This document shows, in pieces, positions 1 to 7,826 of a stretch of DNA of 23,960 bases. Position numbers and translations under genes: made by a program. Below the pieces are notes generated by a model that saw only the letters and a program-made list of their open reading frames with translations, ran no database searches and was not told the DNA's origin. Position 1 is the stretch's first letter; each line of letters opens with the position of its first letter. The stretch spans positions 31,436 through 55,395 of the forward strand of contig DFYY01000023.1 of NCBI GenBank assembly GCA_002383485.1, written 5' to 3'. The stretch is from Bacteroidales bacterium UBA4070. Lineage in GTDB: Bacteria > Bacteroidota > Bacteroidia > Bacteroidales > VadinHA17.

Positions 1-841
1 CCTGCCTGACGCCATCTCCATTCCTGCAGCGGGAGGTGAGTTTTCAGTGGATATAGTCTCCAACGTTGCATGGGGAGCCGCTCTGAGCGACTTCTCCTGG
101 CTGCAGGAGACGGCTGTCACAACACAGAAGATCACCTTTGTTGCAGAGGAGAACACCAGTATCGATGAGCGAAGCACCACCCTCACGCTGACAGCAGTTG
201 AATTTCCGGATGTCACCGCATCGGTGGTAATGACTCAGTCACCGGGTACAGTTGTGCTTGAGGAGGATTTCAGCTGGCTTGCCTACGGCAGCCCGGTCTT
301 CTATACAACAACCGGTGAGACAAGGATTGACAACTGGACGCAGGAACAGAAGGACAGGGGATGGACAAGCAGTGTCAATACAACAACCGGTAGCGGTACC
401 ACTCCGCTTCTCTATGCACGTCAGGGTTTTGTGAAGGTTGGAAAAACGGGTTACGGCGGTGACCTTATCTCTCCTCCACTTTCAAAGCTTGTTGGCACAC
501 AGACACTTACTGTTACCTTTAAGGCTATTCCCTATATGACAGCTACCGGCACCATGGATGACAACATCCTTAACGTCAGCGTCATAGGCCCCGGCACAGT
601 GAGCCAGGGACAGTTTATCATTGACAACTGGCCTGTATGGCCTGCAGACGCCGGTGCAGTAACCGATTACTGTATCGGGTTGTGGAATGCACCTGAGGCA
701 ACCAGAACCTTCACAATTACGGGGGCAACAGCGGAAACCCAGATCAAGTTCCTGGGTTACGACTATTACCTTGTGGGTGTTGGTGCTGGCAAGAACCGAA
801 TCTTCATTGATGATATCAAGGTTGAAATAGTTATTCCATAA
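1..841 (+). CDS. BACON-domain surface protein, 5'-truncated by window edge
   Basis: The frame is open from the first bases, so the gene begins upstream of the window; a GTG at 47 is internal and is not the likely start. The first ~80 visible residues read as a BACON domain: a beta-rich repeat with a W-x-x-A-L-x-x-F-S-W-L core, ending in a V-V-M-T-Q-S-P strand, the usual exit of this domain. The remaining ~200 residues form a second beta-rich domain with many Gly, Thr and aromatic residues, ending in an F-I-D-D-I-K-V strand typical of jelly-roll carbohydrate-binding or 'choice-of-anchor' modules. BACON proteins in Bacteroidota are secreted or surface-anchored and often tied to glycan binding, but the ligand here is unknown. 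The gene converges on the large minus-strand locus and has its own terminator, so it is probably a separate unit. The BACON call is fairly sure; the C-terminal domain call is inference. Confidence 0.75.
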   Translation, partial: LPDAISIPAAGGEFSVDIVSNVAWGAALSDFSWLQETAVTTQKITFVAEENTSIDERSTTLTLTAVEFPDVTASVVMTQSPGTVVLEEDFSWLAYGSPVFYTTTGETRIDNWTQEQKDRGWTSSVNTTTGSGTTPLLYARQGFVKVGKTGYGGDLISPPLSKLVGTQTLTVTFKAIPYMTATGTMDDNILNVSVIGPGTVSQGQFIIDNWPVWPADAGAVTDYCIGLWNAPEATRTFTITGATAETQIKFLGYDYYLVGVGAGKNRIFIDDIKVEIVIP

Positions 842-860
842 TTTTGGGGTTAGTTTCTGT

Positions 861-897
861 AAAGGGGCGTTCACAGGGGTGAGCGCCCCTTTTTTTT
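861..897 (+). terminator. Rho-independent terminator of the BACON gene
   Basis: A 12-bp stem pairs 863-874 with 879-890 (one G-T wobble) around a 4-nt AGGG loop, followed at once by a T run to 897. The A run at 861-863 can extend the stem by pairing with the T run. It begins 19 nt after the stop codon. Confidence 0.9.
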
Positions 898-1242
898 GAA
901 TACATATTTGTTTGGCATAACTTTGGTGGAGGAAAGATTATAGCCCTTGCCGGTATTTATGAACAATTAAGACTCAGGCATGTTGGTCAGAAATACTCCC
1001 GGCAACCTATAAACCAATCGGTCAGCAACTATGAAAAGATTAACCCTGCCGCTTGCAGTTGCCCTCACGGCACCAGTGGCAACCCCGAAGAGGCCATAGG
1101 ACCGCTTACTGAGCTAACGCAATCCTCATCACCGTCACTGGCCTCGAAGGCGGAGCACAACCTTCTTGTCGCCAGGGAAATGATTGAAAATAAGCGTATA
1201 GCAGAGGAAGTTTGGAGCAGTTTTGAAGGAAAGGGAAAGTGA
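883..1242 (+). pseudogene. Startless open frame, probable gene remnant
   Basis: Between the terminator and the GH20 gene, one frame stays open for about 120 codons (codons starting at positions congruent to 1 mod 3), closed by TGA at 1240-1242. It has no ATG, GTG or TTG near its beginning; the first in-frame ATG is close to the end, at 1180. The translation looks protein-like. It has an early W-H-N-F-G-G-G segment and a charged, helix-like end (A-R-E-M-I-E-N-K-R-I-A-E-E-V-W). The HNFGG string recalls a motif in GH89 alpha-N-acetylglucosaminidases, but nothing else supports that family. It is best read as the decayed 3' part of a lost gene; a chance open frame remains possible. The rest of the gap, 1243-1309, shows no gene and no clear terminator for the minus-strand operon. 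Confidence 0.3.
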
Positions 1243-1309
1243 CCTCCGGTATCCCTGCTGTTTCAGCCGCAGCTAATACCCTGACAGTATGCCCTGTTTA
1301 ACAGCTTAT

Positions 1310-3634
1310 CTACTGAAACAATACCTCCGGCGGCACCATCTGCCTGGCGACACCGGGACCCTCCCAGCTCAGGCTGAGACTCTGCCTGTAAAGCCTCTGG
1401 AAGTACCGGACCGTTATCCTGTGCCTTCCGGTCTTAAGTGCAACCCGGCCTTCATTGGTTATACCGTGATGCAGCTCATCACCGTCAACAACAAGTTCTC
1501 CGTCGATATAAATCCTGACACCGTCGTCTGACCCGGTGAAGAAACTGTAAATGCCATCGGCAGGAACCATTATGTAACCCTCCATCAGCAGCCCGAAGTT
1601 CTCTGCAGGAACTCCGCCGGGAATCCTTACCGTTGTCACGGTCCCTGCAGTATCTGCATCTTCCGAAATATCTGCCACGGAACTGAATTCGCCCCTGTGC
1701 ATGGTGAATCGAAGGCCCTGATTAAGGGTTTTAACAGGAGAAGCCTCATTCAGCTCCGCTTTCCTGAAGAGACCCGTCATCACGGCGCTGCTCCTGCCAC
1801 CAGACATCACCGTAACTGATTTGAGAATGAGATCAGCTTCCGGCTCCAGTGTCAGGGGGCCGGTATAAAGTTCTGCCTTTCCATCCGGCTCACTGCCATC
1901 GGTTGTATAGTATATTGAAGAGGCAGGAATGCCGTTTGACAGCTCCACCGTCACGCTTCCCTCCGTCACGAGGTTGATGGCCTCGTATCCGGACGGGTAT
2001 GGCACCCTGTAGTTCAGGTCCATGGCGTCATACCGGGCATAATGAGCTGACATGCGGCGGGCAAAATCGTCATAATCAAGTCTCGCGCGCGGTGTCCAGA
2101 GCGCCTCTGCAAGTGCGGCAAGGCGCGGAAAGGCCATATACTCCACATGCTTCTCATCACCGATATATTCTGTCCACAGGTTCGTCTGGGCTCCTATTAT
2201 GTGATGCCTCTTGTCCTCCGCGATCTCAGGGGGCATAATGTCTATCGAATAGACCTTCTCTAACGGAAGCATCCCTCCTATTGACAGAGGCTCATTGTAC
2301 TTCGACTGGTAGTAGTCGAGGTAGACGAATGAGTGTGGTGTCATGACCACATCATGACCCATGTTTGCTGCCTGAATGCCGCCGCTGTGGCCTCTCCATG
2401 ACATCACCGCTGCATTGTCGGCGATCCCTCCTTCAAGTATCTCATCCCACCCTATGATCTTCTTCCCCTTTGTTGCCAGGAAGGCTTCCATACGTCTCAC
2501 GAGATAACTCTGCAACTCATGCTCATCCTTCAGGTTGTTGTCGGCTATCCTCTTCTGACAATCCGGGCACTGTTCCCATCTCACTTTCGGACACTCATCA
2601 CCGCCGATATGTATATACTCATAGGGAAAAAGATCGGCGACCTCACTCAGAACCCCTTCAAGGAACGCATAGGTCTCATCCTTGCCGGCGCAGAAGACAT
2701 CTTCCGATACCCCCCATCTGTTGAAGGGAGGAACCTTCCCGCCGCTGCAGGAGAGCTGCGGATAGGCCTGCAATGCTGCCACGGCATGACCCGGCATCTC
2801 TATCTCGGGAAGCACATTTATATGTAGCCTGCTGGCATACTCAACCACATCGCGGACATCTTCCTGGGTGTAGTAACCGCCATACCGTATGCCATCATAT
2901 ACCCATGGCGTCTCGCTGCCGTGGCCGATGAGCGTCTCATCCCTCCATGCAGCCACAGTGGCCAGTTCAGGGTACTTCTCAATCTCAATCCTCCATCCCT
3001 GGTCATCGGTAAGGTGCCAGTGAAAGGTGTTGAGCTTATGCATGGCCATAGCATCAAGCATCTTGAAGATAAACTCCTTCGGGAAAAAATGCCTTGATAC
3101 GTCAAGATGCATACCCCTCCACCTGTATTGAGGTGAATCCGATATTCTCACACACGGAACAGCTATAGCCCTTTTTTCAGCATTCTGCGATGGAAAGATG
3201 AGATGCATCAGAGTCTGAAAAGCATAGAACAGTCCGGCATCATCACCGGCTGCAATTGCAATGCCATCAGGAGAAATCTCCAGGGTATATGCCTCCGCAT
3301 TATCAATCAGGCTGTCATACTTCGCCCTGATTATATTATCATTCCCAGGCGTCTGCTGTTCGGTAACACTGATTTTCCCGTAATGATTTTCAAGGAATCC
3401 GTTGAACATACCGGCAACCTCGCCGGCAGATCCGAAGGCAGGGTCAATGAATAGCACTGTCCCGGACTTCAGCAGGAACTCGCCTTCCGCTACTTCAACC
3501 GAGGCCGGTGCCGGTATCAGGGAAAGGGGTTCATAATCTGTCTGCCTTACACCCTGAGAGCATGAAACAAACACGGTTACTATGTGGAAAATGATTGCTG
3601 CTCCGGCAATCGGCATGGTTGTATTGATTTTCAT
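1310..3634 (-). CDS. GH20 beta-N-acetylhexosaminidase with C-terminal PA14 domain, lipoprotein
   Basis: Exo-acting beta-hexosaminidase that should remove terminal beta-GlcNAc or GalNAc by substrate-assisted catalysis, in the periplasm or on the cell surface. The 774 residues begin with a lipoprotein signal (V-F-V-S-C, Cys25). A GH20 N-terminal alpha/beta domain covers about 35-160. The catalytic barrel follows, from R-W-R-G-M-H-L-D-V-S-R near 171, through W-H-L-T-D-D-Q-G-W near 206 and P-E-I-E-M-P-G-H near 276, to H-I-G-G-D-E with the catalytic pair Asp346-Glu347. Residues 555-625 resemble the chitobiase C-terminal Ig-like domain (Y-Y-T-T-D-G-S-E-P). Residues 635-774 form a PA14-like module (F-F-T-G-S-D-D-G-V-R-I-Y-I-D-G), often a carbohydrate-binding part of such enzymes. 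It is the last gene of the operon, 6 nt after the DUF5009 gene. Family is very secure; the precise HexNAc linkage is not visible. Confidence 0.95.
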   Translation of the reverse strand: MKINTTMPIAGAAIIFHIVTVFVSCSQGVRQTDYEPLSLIPAPASVEVAEGEFLLKSGTVLFIDPAFGSAGEVAGMFNGFLENHYGKISVTEQQTPGNDNIIRAKYDSLIDNAEAYTLEISPDGIAIAAGDDAGLFYAFQTLMHLIFPSQNAEKRAIAVPCVRISDSPQYRWRGMHLDVSRHFFPKEFIFKMLDAMAMHKLNTFHWHLTDDQGWRIEIEKYPELATVAAWRDETLIGHGSETPWVYDGIRYGGYYTQEDVRDVVEYASRLHINVLPEIEMPGHAVAALQAYPQLSCSGGKVPPFNRWGVSEDVFCAGKDETYAFLEGVLSEVADLFPYEYIHIGGDECPKVRWEQCPDCQKRIADNNLKDEHELQSYLVRRMEAFLATKGKKIIGWDEILEGGIADNAAVMSWRGHSGGIQAANMGHDVVMTPHSFVYLDYYQSKYNEPLSIGGMLPLEKVYSIDIMPPEIAEDKRHHIIGAQTNLWTEYIGDEKHVEYMAFPRLAALAEALWTPRARLDYDDFARRMSAHYARYDAMDLNYRVPYPSGYEAINLVTEGSVTVELSNGIPASSIYYTTDGSEPDGKAELYTGPLTLEPEADLILKSVTVMSGGRSSAVMTGLFRKAELNEASPVKTLNQGLRFTMHRGEFSSVADISEDADTAGTVTTVRIPGGVPAENFGLLMEGYIMVPADGIYSFFTGSDDGVRIYIDGELVVDGDELHHGITNEGRVALKTGRHRITVRYFQRLYRQSLSLSWEGPGVARQMVPPEVLFQ

Positions 3635-3640
3635 TTCAGT

Positions 3641-4789
3641 TCAGACTTTTAGGAATATCCTGTTACGATACAGGAACCAGAGGAAGAGCCATACCATTGC
3701 TATGTAGCCCAGGGAGCTTATGAATGGCTGGAGTGCTTCCGGGGAGAGGTCGTGGATCCCTTTAAGAAAGAAATCCCGTATAATATCAAACCTGAGTATC
3801 CTGTGCTGAAGGACGTAGATCGTAATTGAGTTCATCCCGATGACAACAAAGAAGAAGGCCCATCTCTTCATTTTCCATACATCAATGACCAGGTAGAAGA
3901 GGCCCAGCAGCATCAGGCTCCAACCGCCGGCATAAAGCACGAAGGAGCTGGTCCACAGGTTCTTGTTTATCGGGAAGAAAGTACCCCAGGCCATGCCGAG
4001 AATGAGGCCGAGGATGCCTGTACCTATTAACACCAGGGCTTTCTTCATGCCGTTCAGCCTTCCGGTCTTAAGGCGGAGCAGGTGACCGGCAAAAACCCCC
4101 AGCAGTGCAGTGGAGACAGATGGGATGGTGCTGAGGATCCCTTCAGGCTCATTGAACTCAGTATACATGGTTCCGGGCAACAATAGCCTGTCAATATAAC
4201 CGGCCAGGTTGCCCTCAGGAGAGAGGTCCCCGGCACCAAATCCCGGTACCGGTACCAGCAGCATCAGCAGGCAATATAAAATCAACAGGCCCCAGAACCA
4301 TGCTATCTGCCACCTGATTCCGGCATTAAGAACTATCATTGCGGCCAGGAACCATGCAATCCCGATCCTGCCAAGCACACTGGCAAAGCGAAGGTTATCA
4401 GGATTAAGCTCCAGTATACGGTTTACCAGCATACCCAGCACCACCAGCACCAGCATTCGCTTCAGCGCATGGAGATATATCTTCTGCCTGGTTTCTCCCC
4501 TGTTGCGGCGGGCCTCAAAGGAATATGGCATTGAAACTCCGGCAAGGAAAAGGAAAAGCGGAAAGATCATATCGTAGAAAGCGAATCCATTCCATGCCAC
4601 ATGATGCATCTGTGAGTTCATCCACTCAAACAGGGGCCATCCGGTTACCGTTGCCAGAGCAAAGACAAGTTTTTGTCCCCCGGTTATCCAGAACATGTCA
4701 AATCCCCTCAGGGCATCGAGGCTGTAAAGCCTGCCGGAAGGATTTTTGGAAGCAGAAGAGCTCTTCGTATTTGAAGATGTCATTTTCAT
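3641..4789 (-). CDS. DUF5009 / NagX-like membrane protein (HGSNAT-related acyltransferase family)
   Basis: A polytopic inner-membrane protein of 382 residues with about ten hydrophobic segments. The N-terminus carries the family signature R-L-Y-S-L-D-A-L-R-G-F-D-M at 20-32. It is followed by M-H-H-V-A-W-N-G around 61-68 and Y-D-M-I-F-P-L-F-L-F-L-A-G-V-S at 72-86, the region that in human heparan-alpha-glucosaminide N-acetyltransferase (HGSNAT) holds the acetyl-transfer histidine. Bacterial members occur in N-acetylglucosamine regulons as NagX, with a suspected but not firmly shown role in amino-sugar transport or transmembrane acetyl transfer. Its place between a nagA-type gene and a GH20 gene fits that link. 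The start at 4789 lies 3 nt after the stop of the truncated lipoprotein gene; a second ATG two codons later is also possible. Family is certain, function is inferred. Confidence 0.9.
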   Translation of the reverse strand: MKMTSSNTKSSSASKNPSGRLYSLDALRGFDMFWITGGQKLVFALATVTGWPLFEWMNSQMHHVAWNGFAFYDMIFPLFLFLAGVSMPYSFEARRNRGETRQKIYLHALKRMLVLVVLGMLVNRILELNPDNLRFASVLGRIGIAWFLAAMIVLNAGIRWQIAWFWGLLILYCLLMLLVPVPGFGAGDLSPEGNLAGYIDRLLLPGTMYTEFNEPEGILSTIPSVSTALLGVFAGHLLRLKTGRLNGMKKALVLIGTGILGLILGMAWGTFFPINKNLWTSSFVLYAGGWSLMLLGLFYLVIDVWKMKRWAFFFVVIGMNSITIYVLQHRILRFDIIRDFFLKGIHDLSPEALQPFISSLGYIAMVWLFLWFLYRNRIFLKV

Positions 4790-4792
4790 CGG

Positions 4793-5164
4793 TCAGAATA
4801 TTTCAACGCGGTCAAGGCTGTCAGGCCTCGATGATACATAAAAGGCATATTTGCCGTAACCTGTGTGTTTTGCCAGCTCAACCCTTGCGCAGTTCCACCT
4901 GCCATCGCGATATGTGATCTTAAGATGAAACCGGCCCTGATCATCAACCCAAACATTCTCATGAGAGTCAGAGAAATAATTGGGCCCGGGACCTGCCTTC
5001 TCCTCTCCTGAGGCAGAGACAACCCAGTCATAACCCGAGAAGCTGATAACCCTGGCTCCGTCGGGAATAACGAATTCAGGTTCCCTGGCCGAGCAAGAGG
5101 CAATGGCAAAAAGTATGGCGAGGGTGACTGCCGCCACCAAAAACTGGTTTTTCCCGCTGATCAT
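4793..5164 (-). CDS. Short lipoprotein resembling the N-terminal half of a GH16-like protein, probably 3'-truncated
   Basis: This encodes 123 residues with a lipoprotein signal (A-I-A-S-C, Cys24). The mature part contains G-Y-D-W-V-V, A-G-P-G-P-N-Y-F-S-D-S, E-N-V-W-V-D, a G-R-F-H-L-K-I strand and G-Y-G-K-Y-A-F-Y-V. That order resembles the first half of concanavalin-like proteins related to glycoside hydrolase family 16, which I know as roughly twice this length. The frame stops right after D-R-V-E-I-F, before the E-I-D-I-E-type catalytic strand would appear, and the next gene starts 3 nt later. A deletion joining the middle of this gene to the start of the DUF5009 gene would explain this. 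The start overlaps no neighbour and is 1 nt from the nagA-type stop (TAAGATG). As it stands it cannot be a working GH16 enzyme, though it might keep a binding role. Coding is likely; the truncation is inference. Confidence 0.6.
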   Translation of the reverse strand: MISGKNQFLVAAVTLAILFAIASCSAREPEFVIPDGARVISFSGYDWVVSASGEEKAGPGPNYFSDSHENVWVDDQGRFHLKITYRDGRWNCARVELAKHTGYGKYAFYVSSRPDSLDRVEIF

Positions 5165-5165
5165 C

Positions 5166-6338
5166 TTATGTCTCCTGCCTGTAAACTGTTTTGCCCTTCT
5201 TTATTGTTCTGACAACCTGCAAACCCCCGCTCTCCTCTCTCAGCAAAACCAGGTCTGCCACCCCGCCTCGTACAGGCAGACAGTCGCCAGGCATGCCTGC
5301 CATCCTGTAAGGAGTTCTGCCAGCCATATCAAGGGCTTCCGACAGTGTGGCCAGTCCTTTCGAAACAAGGGTTTCCACACAGTGAAGCAGCGACTTGCCC
5401 GATCCGGCTAGCATATCCGGATTACCCTTTACATGAAGCTTCCCGGCTTCGGTAAGAGTCACTGCACCTCCGATGTGAGTGTTGTAGTCACCCGGCGGCA
5501 TCCCGGTCAGTCCGGTGGCATCACTTACCAGTATTATCTTTCCCGGCTTCATTTTCAGGAAGACCTTCATCACCGCGTCAGGGAGATGAAAGCCGTCAGA
5601 TATTATTGAAGCATATAGCTCATCAGCTGCCAGCTGTTCCCATATATAGTTTCTGTGCCGTGGGAGCATTTGGTGAGAGCCGTTGCCGAGGTGCGTTGAG
5701 AGTGTTGCTCCGGCAGTCACAGCCTCCCGTATCTGCTCCGGAGTGGCAGCAGTATGGCCTATTGAAACTGTCACACCACTTCCGGCAGCACGTCTGATGA
5801 AATCAGCCGATTCCGGCCACTCGGGAGAGAGTGTAATGATGCGGATCATGCCGCCACATGCCTCCTGCCATTCGCAGAAGAGGTCCCAGTCGGGCGGCCT
5901 GACATGCTCAACAGGGTGTGCTCCGCGGGCACCGTTCTCCGGGGAGATGAAGGGCCCCTCAAGATGAATGCCTCCCACAGCCCCGGCTGCCTCAGGAAAA
6001 CGGCTGCAGGCATCTGCAATCACACTGACGTAATTTTGTATGCGCTCACTGCTGTTTGTGATGATTGTAGGGAAAAAGGTGGTAACTCCTTCACTCCATA
6101 ACTTCACTGATATATCCCTTACCGTTTCGGGAAGAAGAGGATCGGTGTTCAGATCAAGTCCGCCATAACCGTTGACCTGCAGGTCTGTCAGTCCCGGTGC
6201 AATAACCAAACTCTTATCGTCACCCTCCCGTGCCTTCTCCATATTGGCAATCAGATCGTCCGCCAGGGTGATCCTTACTGCCTCTCCTGTCAGGTAAAGA
6301 CGACCGGTAATTATGTTGTCATCATTGTGCCTGGTCAT
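5166..6338 (-). CDS. nagA: N-acetylglucosamine-6-phosphate deacetylase-type amidohydrolase (NagA-like)
   Basis: Cytoplasmic metal-dependent amidohydrolase of 390 residues with no signal peptide. The expected reaction is GlcNAc-6-P to GlcN-6-P plus acetate, feeding the NagB-type deaminase of the same operon. Visible landmarks are A-P-G-L-T-D-L-Q-V-N-G near 47-57, the metal ligand Glu127 in H-L-E-G-P-F, His195 in I-G-H-T-A-A, His216 in T-H-L-G-N-G, His251 in D-G-F-H, and the catalytic Asp273 in S-D-A-T-G. The segment after His216 (G-N-G-S-H-Q-M-L-P-R-H-R-N) differs from the T-H-L-Y-N-A-M stretch of E. coli NagA, so this is a divergent subgroup, although an Arg aligned with the phosphate-contacting Arg227 of E. 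coli appears kept. The gene starts 9 nt after the symporter stop and ends 1 nt before the next start, so translation is probably coupled. Family sure; exact substrate less so. Confidence 0.85.
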   Translation of the reverse strand: MTRHNDDNIITGRLYLTGEAVRITLADDLIANMEKAREGDDKSLVIAPGLTDLQVNGYGGLDLNTDPLLPETVRDISVKLWSEGVTTFFPTIITNSSERIQNYVSVIADACSRFPEAAGAVGGIHLEGPFISPENGARGAHPVEHVRPPDWDLFCEWQEACGGMIRIITLSPEWPESADFIRRAAGSGVTVSIGHTAATPEQIREAVTAGATLSTHLGNGSHQMLPRHRNYIWEQLAADELYASIISDGFHLPDAVMKVFLKMKPGKIILVSDATGLTGMPPGDYNTHIGGAVTLTEAGKLHVKGNPDMLAGSGKSLLHCVETLVSKGLATLSEALDMAGRTPYRMAGMPGDCLPVRGGVADLVLLREESGGLQVVRTIKKGKTVYRQET

Positions 6339-6347
6339 GCCTGCTAC

Positions 6348-7814
6348 TTAATTACGGATTGAATTCAGCAGGGTGTCAACCTTTTCAGGGACCACTCTCC
6401 GGCTTAGCAACCCGGTTGCAATATACAATATCAAGGATGTAAACAGAGGCACTCCCACCTCAAGGGCAAGTGAAGCGCCCGGGATAAGCTTGACAATTAT
6501 GAAGCCTGCAATGCCAGCAAGAATAGACAGAATGGCGACCCTGCTGTCGCACCTGCGAAAAGCCGGCAGCAGGCCCAGTATCATCGGTATTGCTATTGGG
6601 CCAAGAAGAGCAGCAAACCACGAGACAATTAGCCCGAACACACCCCCGAAACTCTCGGCATTGATGGCGATAAGTATTGTAAGCACAGTAAAGGAGAAGG
6701 TTGATATCCTGGCAATCAGCAATGTTTTCTTTCGGCTGTAACCTGTGAACCCTTTAATGAATCGTGGCAAAATATCACGTGTTATGACAGCTGAGATTGT
6801 GTTGGCATCAGAAGAGGTCATTGAGAGTGTGTTGGTAAAGAGCGAAGCCATCACCAACCCCACCAGTCCGGCAGGCAGGAACTTTATTGCAAGCAGTCCG
6901 TAAGAGCGTGTCGGGTCCTCGAGTCCCGGAAGGAATATGGGTGCCGCGAACATCGGGAAGAAGAGGACTATCGGCCAGAAGAGATAGAGTACTGACGAGA
7001 GTGTGGCAGCCTTCTTCGCCACCTGTCCGGAGGAGGAGGCTATGAAGCGGGTAGCCAGATGCCAGGTACCGCCGCTGTAACTGAAAAAGTCAATGATCAC
7101 CATGGCCACCAGGAACTGCCACGTGTATGGATCGCTGAAGAGGTCCGTGTGCCCTTCAGGTAGCCGCTCCCACATCGTAAGGAAGCCGGCGGCGCCGTCA
7201 CCGAGGTTTATCAGGACAATCACGAACATCGTGATGCCCGCAACCAGTTGCACCATGAACTGTGCAAAATCGTTCACCACATCAGCCCAGAGGCCGCCAA
7301 GGGTACTATATATCAGCGAGACCGAGCCGGCCAGGAGTATCCCGGTGAGGAAAGACGTACCTGCAAAGATGTTAAGCAGAATGGCTATCGCTGCCCATTT
7401 GGCACCCACGTCAAAGATCTTTATTATCACGCCAGCCCATGCAATAAGCTGCTGTGTATTAAGATTATATCGTGTCACAAGATATTCCGTGGGCGACTGT
7501 ATCCCGATAGCTATTCTGAGCCTTGCCCAGCGGGGTGCAATAAGATGAGCCCCAAGGAATGTAGCTGCCGCCACGGCACAGGCCCACCAGACGTAAATTG
7601 TCAGTCCGTGGGTGTAGGCAATGCCCGCATATGCAACGAAGACCGCCCCGCTGTATCCCGAGACGTGGTGTGACACTCCCGAGAGCCACCAGGGCAGTTT
7701 TCCGCCGGCAGTGAAGAAGTCAGCCGAATTCTTCACCCTCATGTAAGCCCAGAAGCCTACCGAGATCAGCAACACGAAGTATACTGTAAGGACAATCCAG
7801 TCAATAAGCTGCAT
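6348..7814 (-). CDS. Sodium:solute symporter (SSS family), probable amino-sugar transporter
   Basis: Inner-membrane symporter of 488 residues with about 13 hydrophobic segments, beginning I-D-W-I-V-L-T-V-Y-F-V-L-L. The early motif A-D-F-F-T-A-G-G-K-L-P-W-W-L-S-G is the typical first loop of sodium/solute symporters (PF00474), followed by H-H-V-S-G-Y-S-G near the sodium- and substrate-binding unwound helix. SSS members in Bacteroidota glycan loci carry sialic acid, GlcNAc, uronates and other sugars, and the exact substrate cannot be read from sequence. Its place between a periplasmic esterase and a cytoplasmic deacetylase suggests import of the released monosaccharide, probably a HexNAc. The start is 12 nt after the esterase stop, with AAAAGGGA upstream as a weak ribosome-binding site. 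No damage is visible. Confidence 0.9.
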   Translation of the reverse strand: MQLIDWIVLTVYFVLLISVGFWAYMRVKNSADFFTAGGKLPWWLSGVSHHVSGYSGAVFVAYAGIAYTHGLTIYVWWACAVAAATFLGAHLIAPRWARLRIAIGIQSPTEYLVTRYNLNTQQLIAWAGVIIKIFDVGAKWAAIAILLNIFAGTSFLTGILLAGSVSLIYSTLGGLWADVVNDFAQFMVQLVAGITMFVIVLINLGDGAAGFLTMWERLPEGHTDLFSDPYTWQFLVAMVIIDFFSYSGGTWHLATRFIASSSGQVAKKAATLSSVLYLFWPIVLFFPMFAAPIFLPGLEDPTRSYGLLAIKFLPAGLVGLVMASLFTNTLSMTSSDANTISAVITRDILPRFIKGFTGYSRKKTLLIARISTFSFTVLTILIAINAESFGGVFGLIVSWFAALLGPIAIPMILGLLPAFRRCDSRVAILSILAGIAGFIIVKLIPGASLALEVGVPLFTSLILYIATGLLSRRVVPEKVDTLLNSIRN

Positions 7815-7826
7815 ATCTGTTCCCTT

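Noticed and set aside
1031..1099. Short open frame starting M-K-R-L-T-L-P-L-A-V that looks like a signal peptide
   Set aside because: It stops after 22 codons and overlaps the longer protein-like open frame in another phase; no downstream frame continues it convincingly.
1243..1309. Possible terminator for the minus-strand operon
   Set aside because: Only tiny inverted repeats such as CTGTTTAACAG were seen, with no U run on the minus strand.
2470..2827. Open frames antisense to the GH20-PA14 gene, and similar antisense frames under other operon genes
   Set aside because: Their composition is unlike proteins, they lack starts in sensible contexts, and the opposite strand has clear domain-level coding.
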